Assembly: GCA_903910215.1 (NCBI GenBank) | Contig: CAIVYV010000326.1 | Span: forward strand, 1 to 25,016 | Direction: 5' to 3' | DNA from: an uncultured Pseudomonadota bacterium | GTDB taxonomy: Bacteria > Pseudomonadota > Gammaproteobacteria > Steroidobacterales > Steroidobacteraceae | DNA: 25,016 nt | Shown: piece after piece, positions 1-7,030 of the stretch | How the letters are laid out: the number at the start of each line of letters is the position of its first letter | How positions within the stretch are numbered: the stretch's first letter is position 1 | Made by a program: the position numbers and the translations under genes | Notes under the pieces: generated by a model | The model's input: only the letters and a program-made list of their open reading frames with translations | Told to the model about the DNA's origin: nothing | Databases searched by the model: none

Positions 1-72
1 ACCGATGAGTTCGACGATGTCGGTCCGTGCGACCAACTCGTCGATGAAGCCTTGAGGAATTCGCCCGCTCAT
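1..72 (-). CDS. dnaG: DNA primase DnaG, N-terminal fragment
   Basis: Only the first 24 codons are present; the gene continues past the window edge. The translated start reads MSGRIPQGFIDELVARTDIV, which matches the very conserved beginning of bacterial primases (xGRIPxxFIDxLLxRxDIV). DnaG synthesises RNA primers at the replication fork. It is the third gene after rpsU and yqeY on this strand, the classical macromolecular-synthesis operon; rpoD would be expected next, outside the window. The gap to yqeY is 26 nt and no strong Shine-Dalgarno is visible (a GAGGC stretch lies upstream). The zinc-binding domain and catalytic core cannot be assessed here. Confidence 0.88.
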   Translation of the reverse strand, partial: MSGRIPQGFIDELVARTDIVELIG

Positions 73-98
73 GGGCGATTAGGATACGGCCTCGAGCC

Positions 99-551
99 TC
101 AGCCCGCGGCGCCGAGTTTGCTCTTGATGATCGCGCTGACCGCGCTCATGTCGGCTCGGCCCGCTGCGCGGGTCTTCACCAGCGCCATGACCTTGCCCAT
201 GTCCTTGACCGACGCCGCACCGGTTTCGGTGATCGCTGCTGCGACCAATGCTTCGACCTCGGCTTGCGAGAGCGGTTCTGGCATGTAGGTCTGCAGTAGC
301 GCGACCTCGGCCAATTCCTTAGCCGCCAGATCGGCCCGGCCACCTGCCTCGAACTGCGCAATGGCCTCACGGCGCTGCTTGATCATCTTTTCGATGACCG
401 AAAGCACCTGCGTATCGTCGAGGGTGATTCGCTCGTCCACTTCACGCTGCTTGATGGCAGCCTGAAGCATGCGGATGTATCCGAGGCGCTCCTTCTCGCC
501 GGAGCGCATCGCATCCTTCATCTCCTGCGTGATGCGCTCCTTGAGCGACAT
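99..551 (-). CDS. yqeY: GatB/YqeY domain protein
   Basis: This 150-residue protein has the typical length and sequence of the YqeY family: an N-terminal MSLKERITQEMKDAMRSG helix, then an IRMLQAAIKQREVDER segment and a C-terminal GKVMALVKTRAAGRADMS motif. The family resembles the tail domain of the GatB amidotransferase subunit and is thought to bind tRNA or act near translation; its exact role is not established. It starts 2 nt after the rpsU stop codon, so translational coupling is likely. Its place between rpsU and dnaG is conserved in many proteobacteria. No catalytic residues are expected or seen. Confidence 0.93.
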   Translation of the reverse strand: MSLKERITQEMKDAMRSGEKERLGYIRMLQAAIKQREVDERITLDDTQVLSVIEKMIKQRREAIAQFEAGGRADLAAKELAEVALLQTYMPEPLSQAEVEALVAAAITETGAASVKDMGKVMALVKTRAAGRADMSAVSAIIKSKLGAAG

Positions 552-553
552 CG

Positions 554-760
554 TTAGCGGGGGCGGGCGATACGGGGGGAAGAGCGCTTGATGTGGCGCT
601 TAACGGCCGCAGCCTTTTTGCGCTTACGCTCTTGGGTCGGCTTTTCGTAGAATTCCCGACGACGCAGCTCCGTCAGCACCCCCGCTTTTTCGCAGGCGCG
701 CTTGAAACGGCGCAGTGCAGCGTCGAAATACTCGTTTTCTCGAACACGAACGCTCGGCAT
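554..760 (-). CDS. rpsU: 30S ribosomal protein S21
   Basis: This is a 68-residue basic protein beginning MPSVRVRENEYFDAALRRFK, followed by a REFYEKPTQERKRKKAAA stretch, the signature of bS21. E. coli S21 is 71 residues, so the length is normal. S21 sits on the small-subunit platform near the anti-Shine-Dalgarno sequence of 16S rRNA and helps initiation. A GAGGTT Shine-Dalgarno lies upstream of the ATG. It is the first gene of the rpsU-yqeY-dnaG operon and is transcribed divergently from tsaD, as in many gammaproteobacteria. Confidence 0.97.
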   Translation of the reverse strand: MPSVRVRENEYFDAALRRFKRACEKAGVLTELRRREFYEKPTQERKRKKAAAVKRHIKRSSPRIARPR

Positions 761-824
761 CTAAAACCTCAACCCCTTGATTAGTAAGGAATTCCCAGAA
801 CGTCCTGCAGAAGCAGGGGCGGGG

Positions 825-853
825 ATTCTAATGATCCTCGCTGCAAAAGGCAA
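825..853 (-). promoter_or_regulatory. Sigma70-type promoter for rpsU-yqeY-dnaG
   Basis: On the minus strand a -35 TTGCCT (848-853) is followed by a 17-nt spacer and a -10 TAGAAT (825-830). The predicted start near 817 gives a leader of about 57 nt. That leader would begin with a small hairpin, CCTGC-TTCT-GCAGG (804-817), which could protect the 5' end. No canonical LexA box (CTGT-N8-ACAG) is visible, although the E. coli operon has one. The tsaD promoter must overlap this region on the other strand; its elements are too weak to call. Confidence 0.6.
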
Positions 854-865
854 AATTCCCGGTAT

Positions 866-1921
866 ATGCGCATCCTGGCCATCGAATCTTCCTGCGACGA
901 ATCCGCTGCTGCCGTACTCGACAGCCGCGAGGGTTTATTGGCCCACGAGTTGTTCTCGCAGGTGGAGTTGCATCGGATTTACGGCGGTGTCGTGCCGGAG
1001 TTGGCCTCGCGCGATCATGTGCAGCGTCTGCTGCCACTCGTGAAGGCAGCGCTTGCCGAGGCTAAGACCGACCCCGCGCAGCTAGATGGTATCGCCTACA
1101 CAGCAGGCCCTGGTTTGATCGGCGCTTTGTTGAGCGGTGCGGCGCTGGCCCGCTCGCTTGCGTACGCCTGGAAGCTGCCGACGGTCGGGGTGCATCACCT
1201 CGAGGGGCATCTGCTCGCACCTTTACTCGAACCAAATCCACCTGCCTTTCCGCATCTCGCGCTACTCGTCTCGGGCGGGCACACGATGTTGATCGAGGCG
1301 CGTGGTGTCGGTGATTACACGCTGCTCGGGCAGACTCGCGATGACGCCGCGGGCGAAGCGTTCGACAAGAGTGCGAAACTACTTGGGCTTCCGTATCCCG
1401 GCGGCCCCGAGCTCGCTCGACTGGCTGCGCAGGGACGGACAGGTCGCTTTGAGTTTCCGAGGCCGATGTTGGATCGGCCGGGCCTCGAATTCAGTTTTTC
1501 GGGCCTAAAAACGGCTGTGCTGAACGCGGTGCGCGCGATCGGTGAGGCGACCGACATCGACAAAGCAGACATCGCCCGCGCGCTGCAGGAGGCGGTCGTG
1601 GATACGCTTGTCGGTAAATGCGTTCGGGCACTCGAGCAAACGGGTCTCGATGCGCTGGTGGTTTCTGGTGGCGTTAGCGCCAATTTGCGTTTGCGCGAGC
1701 GCCTCGATCAGGCGGCGGCTCGCCGCGGCGCCCGCGTGTACTATCCGCGCCTCGAGTTCTGCACCGACAACGCTGCCATGATCGCCGTAGCGGGTGTGGC
1801 GCGACTCGAGGCCGGCGAGCGCGATGGTTTGCGAATTGCTGCGCGAGCGCAGTGGCCGCTGGAAACCTTGCAGCCCCCAAAGAATTCTTTGCAAATACAG
1901 GACACATCGACAACATCATGA
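866..1921 (+). CDS. tsaD: tRNA N6-adenosine threonylcarbamoyltransferase TsaD
   Basis: This 351-residue protein has the ASKHA-fold Kae1/TsaD signature: MRILAIESSCDESAAAV at the start, HHLEGH (metal ligands H111 and H115), VSGGHT near 136-140 and a late FCTDNAAMIA motif carrying the third metal-binding acidic residue. With TsaB, TsaE and TsaC it makes t6A37 in ANN-decoding tRNAs. Length is normal for the family. The ATG is at the only well-conserved N-terminus. The gene is divergent from rpsU, and its TGA overlaps the folB ATG (ATGA). plsY, which often lies next to folB near tsaD in related genomes, is absent here. Confidence 0.97.
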   Translation: MRILAIESSCDESAAAVLDSREGLLAHELFSQVELHRIYGGVVPELASRDHVQRLLPLVKAALAEAKTDPAQLDGIAYTAGPGLIGALLSGAALARSLAYAWKLPTVGVHHLEGHLLAPLLEPNPPAFPHLALLVSGGHTMLIEARGVGDYTLLGQTRDDAAGEAFDKSAKLLGLPYPGGPELARLAAQGRTGRFEFPRPMLDRPGLEFSFSGLKTAVLNAVRAIGEATDIDKADIARALQEAVVDTLVGKCVRALEQTGLDALVVSGGVSANLRLRERLDQAAARRGARVYYPRLEFCTDNAAMIAVAGVARLEAGERDGLRIAARAQWPLETLQPPKNSLQIQDTSTTS

Positions 1922-2295
1922 GTGCTCGTCAACCCGACAAGATTTTCCTCCGTGGCCTCGAGGTCGAGTGCATCATCGGTTTCATCGACTGGGAGCGCCG
2001 CATTAAGCAGAAGGTCGAGATCGATCTCGAGATGCCGGTCGATTGTGCTCGTGCCGCGCGTAATGACGATGTCGTCGACACGCTCGACTATAAGCAGGTA
2101 GCTAAGCGTGTGATCGCTTTCGTCGAGGGTTCGCAGTTCATGTTGGTCGAAACGATGGCGCACAAGATGGGCATCATGATCCTCGAAGAATTTGGCATCG
2201 AGTGGATCCGAATTTCGGTCAATAAACCTGGCGCAATTCGTGGCTCGCGTGATGTCGGTGTCGCGATCGAGCGAACGCGCGCCGATCTCGGTTGA
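1918..2295 (+). CDS. folB: Dihydroneopterin aldolase FolB
   Basis: This 125-residue protein begins MSARQPDKIFLRGLEVECII and contains GFIDWERR, DTLDYK, VETMA (E79) and VNKPGA with the family's catalytic lysine K103. FolB converts dihydroneopterin to 6-hydroxymethyl-dihydropterin and glycolaldehyde in folate synthesis. I chose the ATG at 1918, which overlaps the tsaD stop by 4 nt. The frame is open further upstream, but that extension lies inside tsaD and has no family similarity. folK follows directly and uses the FolB product. Confidence 0.95.
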   Translation: MSARQPDKIFLRGLEVECIIGFIDWERRIKQKVEIDLEMPVDCARAARNDDVVDTLDYKQVAKRVIAFVEGSQFMLVETMAHKMGIMILEEFGIEWIRISVNKPGAIRGSRDVGVAIERTRADLG

Positions 2296-2300
2296 GTTCG

Positions 2301-2804
2301 ATGAGCGAGGTTTACGTTGCCGCGGGAAGTAACGTCGACCCAGAGCGTCATCTTCGTATCGCAGCCAAAGAAATCGCCAGGGTTTTTCCCGGAGCGCGTT
2401 TTTCTGGCGCGTATCGCAACGCTGCCGTCGGTTTCGAAGGCGAAGACTTCATCAACTTCGTCGTCGGATTTTCGACCGAGTTGCCGGTCGAGGCGGTCGT
2501 TGCCGAGTTGCAGCGCATCGAAGGGCTTTGCGGTCGGACTCGTGACGCGCCGAAGTGGGCGCCGCGCAGCATGGATCTCGATATTCTCGTGTTCGGCGAT
2601 CGTGTTTGCGATCTGCCAGGTCTCGTATTGCCGCGCCCCGATTTATTGAAGCGCCCGTATATGCTCGGGCCGATGGCCGAGCTCGCTCCCGATTTTCTCC
2701 ATCCAACGCGCCTATCGACGATGGCGCAGTTGTGGGAGAACTTTGATCGAGCTGCACACTTGATGGTGCGGGTAGAGACAGGGCTTGATTCGGCGACTGA
2801 GTGA
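2301..2804 (+). CDS. folK: 2-amino-4-hydroxy-6-hydroxymethyldihydropteridine pyrophosphokinase FolK
   Basis: This 167-residue HPPK transfers pyrophosphate from ATP to 6-hydroxymethyl-dihydropterin, the step after FolB. Visible motifs are VYVAAGSNVDPERHL at the N-terminus, CGRTRDAPKWAPRSMDLDIL (R89 with Mg ligands D92 and D94) and the LPRPDLLKRPYMLGPM tail motif. I prefer the ATG at 2301 because the family usually starts just before the first beta strand. A TTG at 2292, overlapping the folB stop, would add three residues and cannot be excluded. The gene ends 14 bp before the convergent SDR gene. Confidence 0.95.
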   Translation: MSEVYVAAGSNVDPERHLRIAAKEIARVFPGARFSGAYRNAAVGFEGEDFINFVVGFSTELPVEAVVAELQRIEGLCGRTRDAPKWAPRSMDLDILVFGDRVCDLPGLVLPRPDLLKRPYMLGPMAELAPDFLHPTRLSTMAQLWENFDRAAHLMVRVETGLDSATE

Positions 2805-2818
2805 GAGACGTGAGATCG

Positions 2819-3583
2819 TCACCAGCCGATGCTGCGGCCGCCATCAACGGCCATGATCTGACCGGTGATGAATGGCGCATCTGCGGCGAAGAACAAGGCC
2901 GTACGGGCAATGTCCATGGCCGAGCCAGATCTTTTCAACGCTGTTCGATCGATGATTTTTTTCTGCAGAGCTGCATCAGCCACGCCATCGGCGGGCCACA
3001 TCACGGGGCCTGGGGCGATCGCGTTGACACGAATATGCGGACCAAGCTCTCGGGCCAAAGATTTCGTCAGCATGATGAGGCCAGCTTTGGCAACCGAGTA
3101 GGTCGGATAGCGCCGCAATGGGCGCATGCCGTGGATGTCCACGATATTCAGAATCAGTCCGTTCGACAAACGCAGCGCGGGTACAGCGGCTTGCGAAAGA
3201 AACAACGGCGCTTTGAGATTCGACCCGATCAGATCGTCCCAGTGCTCGAGAGTGATCTCGCCGACCGGTGTCGGATAGAAGGTCGATGCGTTGTTGATCA
3301 GGATGTCGAGCTGGCCATAGTGTCGGCGGGTATCTTCTACGAGCGCACCGAGCGAGGCGATATCGAGAAGATCGGCAGACAGTCTGAGAGTGCTGTTCGG
3401 TCGCGATTGCTCAAGTTCGGCGCACAATTTTTGAGCGGCATCGACCGAGCGATGGTGATGAATGACCACATTGGCGCCCGCTGCGTGCAGTTCGCGAGCG
3501 ATGGCCGCGCCCACTCGGCGTGCTCCACCGGTGATAAGGGCGACTTTGCCGGCGAGGGACTGGCGTGGAGTGTCGGTTGTCAT
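2819..3583 (-). CDS. SDR-family pteridine reductase (FolM/PTR1-like)
   Basis: This 254-residue short-chain dehydrogenase/reductase carries features of the pteridine reductase branch. The cofactor loop is TGGARRVG (18-25), a TGxxxRxG pattern typical of PTR1/FolM rather than the usual TGxxxGxG. NNAS is at 97-100, the Ser position of the usual triad is Asp (D149 in NIVDIHG), and YSVAK gives Y162 and K166. PTR1-type enzymes reduce pterins and dihydrofolate with NADPH. The C-terminus GQIMAVDGGRSIGW is typical. Its position beside folB-folK supports a folate or pterin role, although it is convergent with them. Substrate (dihydromonapterin versus biopterin or folate) cannot be decided from sequence. 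Confidence 0.85.
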   Translation of the reverse strand: MTTDTPRQSLAGKVALITGGARRVGAAIARELHAAGANVVIHHHRSVDAAQKLCAELEQSRPNSTLRLSADLLDIASLGALVEDTRRHYGQLDILINNASTFYPTPVGEITLEHWDDLIGSNLKAPLFLSQAAVPALRLSNGLILNIVDIHGMRPLRRYPTYSVAKAGLIMLTKSLARELGPHIRVNAIAPGPVMWPADGVADAALQKKIIDRTALKRSGSAMDIARTALFFAADAPFITGQIMAVDGGRSIGW

Positions 3584-3594
3584 GGTGAATCATT

Positions 3595-4830
3595 ATGAAC
3601 CATTTGCCGAAGCCGCAACCTGAGGCGCTCGCCCATTCGATCTGCGTATCGGAGCGGATCGCCGAGCGATTGATTTTGGCCCGCGGCTGGTTGTCGTTTG
3701 CCGAATACATGCAGCTCGCGCTGTACGAGCCGGGCTTTGGCTATTACAGCGCCGGCGCGAGCAAGTTTGGCGGCGCCGGCGATTTCGTCACGGCGCCCGA
3801 GATTTCGCCGCTCTTTGCCGAGGTCGTAGCAGGTCAAATTGACGTGGTGCTCAGAGCGATAGGGCTTGGCGATCTGCTTGAACTCGGTCCGGGCACGGGG
3901 GCGTTTGCAGCCGGTGCCATCGACGTGTTCAATCGATGCGGCACGCCGATTGAGCGTTACCGCATGCTGGAGGTTTCGGCGGATCTGCGCGAGCGACAGA
4001 CTGAGCGCCTCGAGCGCGTTGGTCAGGAGCGTCCGCTACGCGAGTGGTGCGATCGCTTGCCTGAGACTTTCTCAGGTGTGATTTTCGGTAACGAAATTTT
4101 GGATGCTCTGCCTTGCGAGCGGTTCGTGACACGCGACGGGCAGTACTGGCGCTTGGGTGTCGGGCTCGCAGTCGAATCAAGCTCGAGTGAGCCGCGTTTC
4201 GAGTGGCGAGTTCGCCCGGCCGATGGTTCGGCGCCGGGCGATGATGAATTCCGACAAGAAGCGGCGCATCTGCAACAGAGCTTGCGCCTGCAAGGTATCG
4301 AGCTGCCGAACGATTACTGCGGCGAGTGGCAAGCAGGTCTCGACGGATGGTTTGAGTCGATGGCAACCTCGTTGAAAGCGGGGGTCATGTTGCTCGCTGA
4401 TTACGGATTGCCTCGAGTACAGCTTTACCATCCGGAGCGTACGCGTGGCAGTCTGCGTTGTTACTACCGCCATCATGCGCATGATGACCCATTTCTTTGG
4501 CCCGGGCTTAACGACATCACGGCGTGGGTTGATTTTACTCGTGTCGCTGAGGCGGCTGAGCGCGCAGGGCTGCGAGTGCAGGGTTTCACTACGCAGATGG
4601 CGTTTCTCGCTGGCGGCGGTATCGAGCAAGCGATGTCGCGCGCACTCGAGACGGCGAACTCGGTTTCGCCAGGCATGACCACGGCCGAGCAAGCTCAGCT
4701 CGCCAGCGGTCTGCGGCGCTTGCTCATGCCCGGCGGAATGGGTGAGTCGGTGAAGTTCGTGATGTTGGGTCGCGGCGACGAGATCGATCTACCATCGTTC
4801 GCTCTGCGCGACTTGCGTCACACGCTGTAG
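3595..4830 (+). CDS. SAM-dependent methyltransferase, MidA/NDUFAF7 family
   Basis: This 411-residue protein matches the DUF185/MidA family: LALYEPGFGYYS (41-52), GDFVTAPEISPLFAE (62-76) and the SAM-binding ELGPGTGAFAAG (96-107), then GNEILDALPCERF and LLADYGLP. The human homologue NDUFAF7 methylates an arginine of complex I subunit NDUFS2; the bacterial substrate is not known. A GGTGA sequence 6 nt before the ATG can serve as Shine-Dalgarno. The start codon is only 11 bp from that of the divergent SDR, so its promoter must lie within the SDR coding region. It ends 2 bp before the convergent cca gene. An NDUFA9-like gene, another complex I assembly relative, lies nearby at 6047-7030. Confidence 0.9.
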   Translation: MNHLPKPQPEALAHSICVSERIAERLILARGWLSFAEYMQLALYEPGFGYYSAGASKFGGAGDFVTAPEISPLFAEVVAGQIDVVLRAIGLGDLLELGPGTGAFAAGAIDVFNRCGTPIERYRMLEVSADLRERQTERLERVGQERPLREWCDRLPETFSGVIFGNEILDALPCERFVTRDGQYWRLGVGLAVESSSSEPRFEWRVRPADGSAPGDDEFRQEAAHLQQSLRLQGIELPNDYCGEWQAGLDGWFESMATSLKAGVMLLADYGLPRVQLYHPERTRGSLRCYYRHHAHDDPFLWPGLNDITAWVDFTRVAEAAERAGLRVQGFTTQMAFLAGGGIEQAMSRALETANSVSPGMTTAEQAQLASGLRRLLMPGGMGESVKFVMLGRGDEIDLPSFALRDLRHTL

Positions 4831-4832
4831 CG

Positions 4833-6050
4833 TCACTCGACGGTTTGTTTGATGGCGGCCAGGCGTAGCGCGCGCAGCCGCTCTCCTATCTTAGGGCCCT
4901 CAAGGCCAGCTCGTTCGCGATCGCCGAATACCACGGCACGCGCCGCCGACCACGCGGATTCGATACGTGCTCTTTGTGGATACGGCTGATCCTGCAAACC
5001 GAGACGCCCGCGCGCATCGCATTCGCACACTTCCAGAAAGTCGGCGAATCGCTCTGGGCGGCGAAACGCATCGCTGTGTTCAAAGAGTTCGAGAATCGTG
5101 GTAGCACGAAGTTCGAGCCCGCGATGTACATGCGTGTGATAACGGCTCGCGAGGACGGCGAGCTCGCGGTATTCCAGTGGCACGCGCAATCGAGCACAAA
5201 GATTTTCGATCGCGCTGACACCGAGCTGCTCATGACCATGATGGCGCGGCCATTGATCCTTGGGTGTCAGCGCCTTACCGAGATCGTGCATCAGGAGTGC
5301 AAATCGGATCGGCGTATTCGCGCCGCGCGCAGCAGCGACCTGCAGCGTCAGCAAGGTGTGCTCGCCCGTGTCGATTTCCGGATGCCACTCGGGTCGCTGC
5401 GGCACTCCGAAAAGCGCATCGAGTTCGGGCATGATCACCTGCAATGCGCCGCAGTCTCGCAAAAGCTCGATGGCCGCTCGTGGTTGGGGTTCGCTCAAGG
5501 CGCGATCGAGTTCGCGCCAGATGCGCTCGGGCACGAGTGCATCGACTTCGCCCGCCGCGACCATCGTGCGCATCACATCGAGCGTCTCGGGCGCAACCTT
5601 AAAGCCAAGCGGTGCGTATCGCGCGAGAAAACGCGCGACGCGCAAGATGCGAACCGGATCTTCTGCGAAGGCAGGGGAGACGTGTCGCAGCAGCCGGTTG
5701 TGTAAGTCGTCTCGTCCGCCATAAGGGTCGACCAGAGTGCCATCGCCGGATTGCGCCATCGCGTTGATGGTCAGATCACGCCGCAGCAGATCCTGCTCGA
5801 GAGTGACCTCTGGTGAGAACTCCGTGACGAAGCCGCGATAGCCCGGACTCGTTTTGCGCTCAAGACGAGCGAGCGCGTATTCCTCGTGGGACTCTGGATG
5901 CAGGAATACGGGGAAATCACGACCTACCGGACGGAACCCGCGGGCCGTCATTTCCTCGGGAGTGGCGCCCACGACCACCCAGTCTCGTTCGTGCACGGGA
6001 CGATCGAGCAGGGAATCGCGAACTGCGCCGCCGACGAGATAGACCTTCAC
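4833..6050 (-). CDS. cca: CCA tRNA nucleotidyltransferase (multifunctional, HD domain)
   Basis: This 405-residue enzyme adds or repairs the 3'-CCA of tRNA. It has the class II nucleotidyltransferase head (YLVGGAVRDSLL at 4-15 and ERDWVVVG at 21-28), the RRDLTINAMA motif (91-100), EDPVRILRVARF (131-142) and a C-terminal HD phosphohydrolase domain (LLMHDLGK, H256 D257). The HD domain marks the gammaproteobacterial multifunctional form. The usual DxD metal motif reads ExD (E21, D23), a conservative change. The start is GTG at 6050, overlapping the stop of the upstream gene (GTGA); no in-frame ATG fits. It is the last gene of the htrA operon. Confidence 0.96.
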   Translation of the reverse strand: MKVYLVGGAVRDSLLDRPVHERDWVVVGATPEEMTARGFRPVGRDFPVFLHPESHEEYALARLERKTSPGYRGFVTEFSPEVTLEQDLLRRDLTINAMAQSGDGTLVDPYGGRDDLHNRLLRHVSPAFAEDPVRILRVARFLARYAPLGFKVAPETLDVMRTMVAAGEVDALVPERIWRELDRALSEPQPRAAIELLRDCGALQVIMPELDALFGVPQRPEWHPEIDTGEHTLLTLQVAAARGANTPIRFALLMHDLGKALTPKDQWPRHHGHEQLGVSAIENLCARLRVPLEYRELAVLASRYHTHVHRGLELRATTILELFEHSDAFRRPERFADFLEVCECDARGRLGLQDQPYPQRARIESAWSAARAVVFGDRERAGLEGPKIGERLRALRLAAIKQTVE

Positions 6051-7030
6051 TCGCGCATCGTACCGTAGCGTCCGGCCTGTCGTCGGAACGCGGCGTAGCG
6101 GTTTTGATCTTGTCGCGCTGCGCCGAGATAGGTCGGCGCGATGGTCGATAGCGAGATCGGTGTGATCCCAAGAGCCTGCAAGCCGGATGTCGTCGGCGCG
6201 TTATCGAGTTGCAGCGAGCGAAAGTTATCGGAGGAGAAGGGTTTGCCCGGGACGAAGTCGAGTATCGCCGCTTGCAGTCGACCGATGAAATCCGGCAACG
6301 CGATGACCTTGGCGGGGGTTCCCGAGAGCTTGCCGGCGAGTTCGACGAGCTCTTTGAGCGTCAGTGTCTCAGGGCCGCCTAGATCGAAGCTGTGCCCGAT
6401 GGTGGCGGGGTCGATCAAGGCGCGTTCGAATGCAGCGGCGACGTCACTCACCCAGACGGGAGCAAAGCGTGTTGCGGCTCGTGCGAGCGGGATCCAGCCG
6501 CGCGACAACGGCAGCAGCTGCGCAAAGCGGTTGAGCAGCGAGTCGTGGGCGCCAAAGATCACCGACGGACGGAAGATCGTCCACGCTAAGGCGGCAGGTG
6601 CGGCGCGCACGTGCTGCTCGGCGAGACCCTTCGATTGCAGATAGAAACTCGGAGCGTTGGGACCGGCGCCAAATGAGCTCATGTGCAGCAGTCTCGGGAC
6701 CTGCGAGGCGACGCATGCAGCGACGACTTTACGCGCAAGCTCGGCATGCGCGAGCTGAAAGCCGCGCCCACTGAAGCCATGTTCATTGAGTATGCCGACG
6801 AGGTTGATGACGACATCGCTGCCTGAGAATTCCCGCCGAAGCGCGGTTTCGTCATGCACGTTGACGCGACGGAAGTCGAGATTCGGGAGCACGGCCAGAT
6901 GCGCGGGCGCCCGCGACCCCCGCGTCAGTAGGCGAACGCGATGCCCGCTGCGAATCAGTCTTGCAATCAGTTCGCTACCGACGAAGCCACTACCGCCAAG
7001 TATCGTGATGAGCATGCTGGGATGCGCCAT
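6047..7030 (-). CDS. NDUFA9-like atypical SDR (complex I NDUFA9 subunit family)
   Basis: This 327-residue NAD(P)-binding Rossmann protein starts MAHPSMLITILGGSGFVGSE, with the GGSGFVG dinucleotide loop at 12-18. Later come INLVGILNEHG, HMSSFGAG, a YxxxK pair (Y130, K134), IFRPSVIFG and a FDLGGPETLTLKEL segment. This fits the atypical SDRs related to the NDUFA9 accessory subunit of complex I; the bacterial function is undefined. I chose the ATG at 7030 because it overlaps the htrA stop by 1 nt (TGATG); a longer version would run into htrA. It overlaps cca by 4 nt at the other end. No membrane segment is evident. Confidence 0.88.
   Translation of the reverse strand: MAHPSMLITILGGSGFVGSELIARLIRSGHRVRLLTRGSRAPAHLAVLPNLDFRRVNVHDETALRREFSGSDVVINLVGILNEHGFSGRGFQLAHAELARKVVAACVASQVPRLLHMSSFGAGPNAPSFYLQSKGLAEQHVRAAPAALAWTIFRPSVIFGAHDSLLNRFAQLLPLSRGWIPLARAATRFAPVWVSDVAAAFERALIDPATIGHSFDLGGPETLTLKELVELAGKLSGTPAKVIALPDFIGRLQAAILDFVPGKPFSSDNFRSLQLDNAPTTSGLQALGITPISLSTIAPTYLGAARQDQNRYAAFRRQAGRYGTMRE

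Noticed and set aside
2801..3598. 265-codon open frame on the plus strand opposite the SDR gene
   Set aside because: It covers the pteridine reductase gene almost exactly, has no recognisable domain, and GC-rich genes commonly keep an antisense frame open. The SDR motifs on the other strand are decisive.
4974..5705. 243-codon open frame on the plus strand inside cca
   Set aside because: Opposite the HD and nucleotidyltransferase regions of cca; no motifs of its own.
5979..5990. Defective CCA-adding enzyme because the DxD motif is ExD
   Set aside because: Glu can also coordinate the metal, all other motifs are intact and the gene is otherwise full length.
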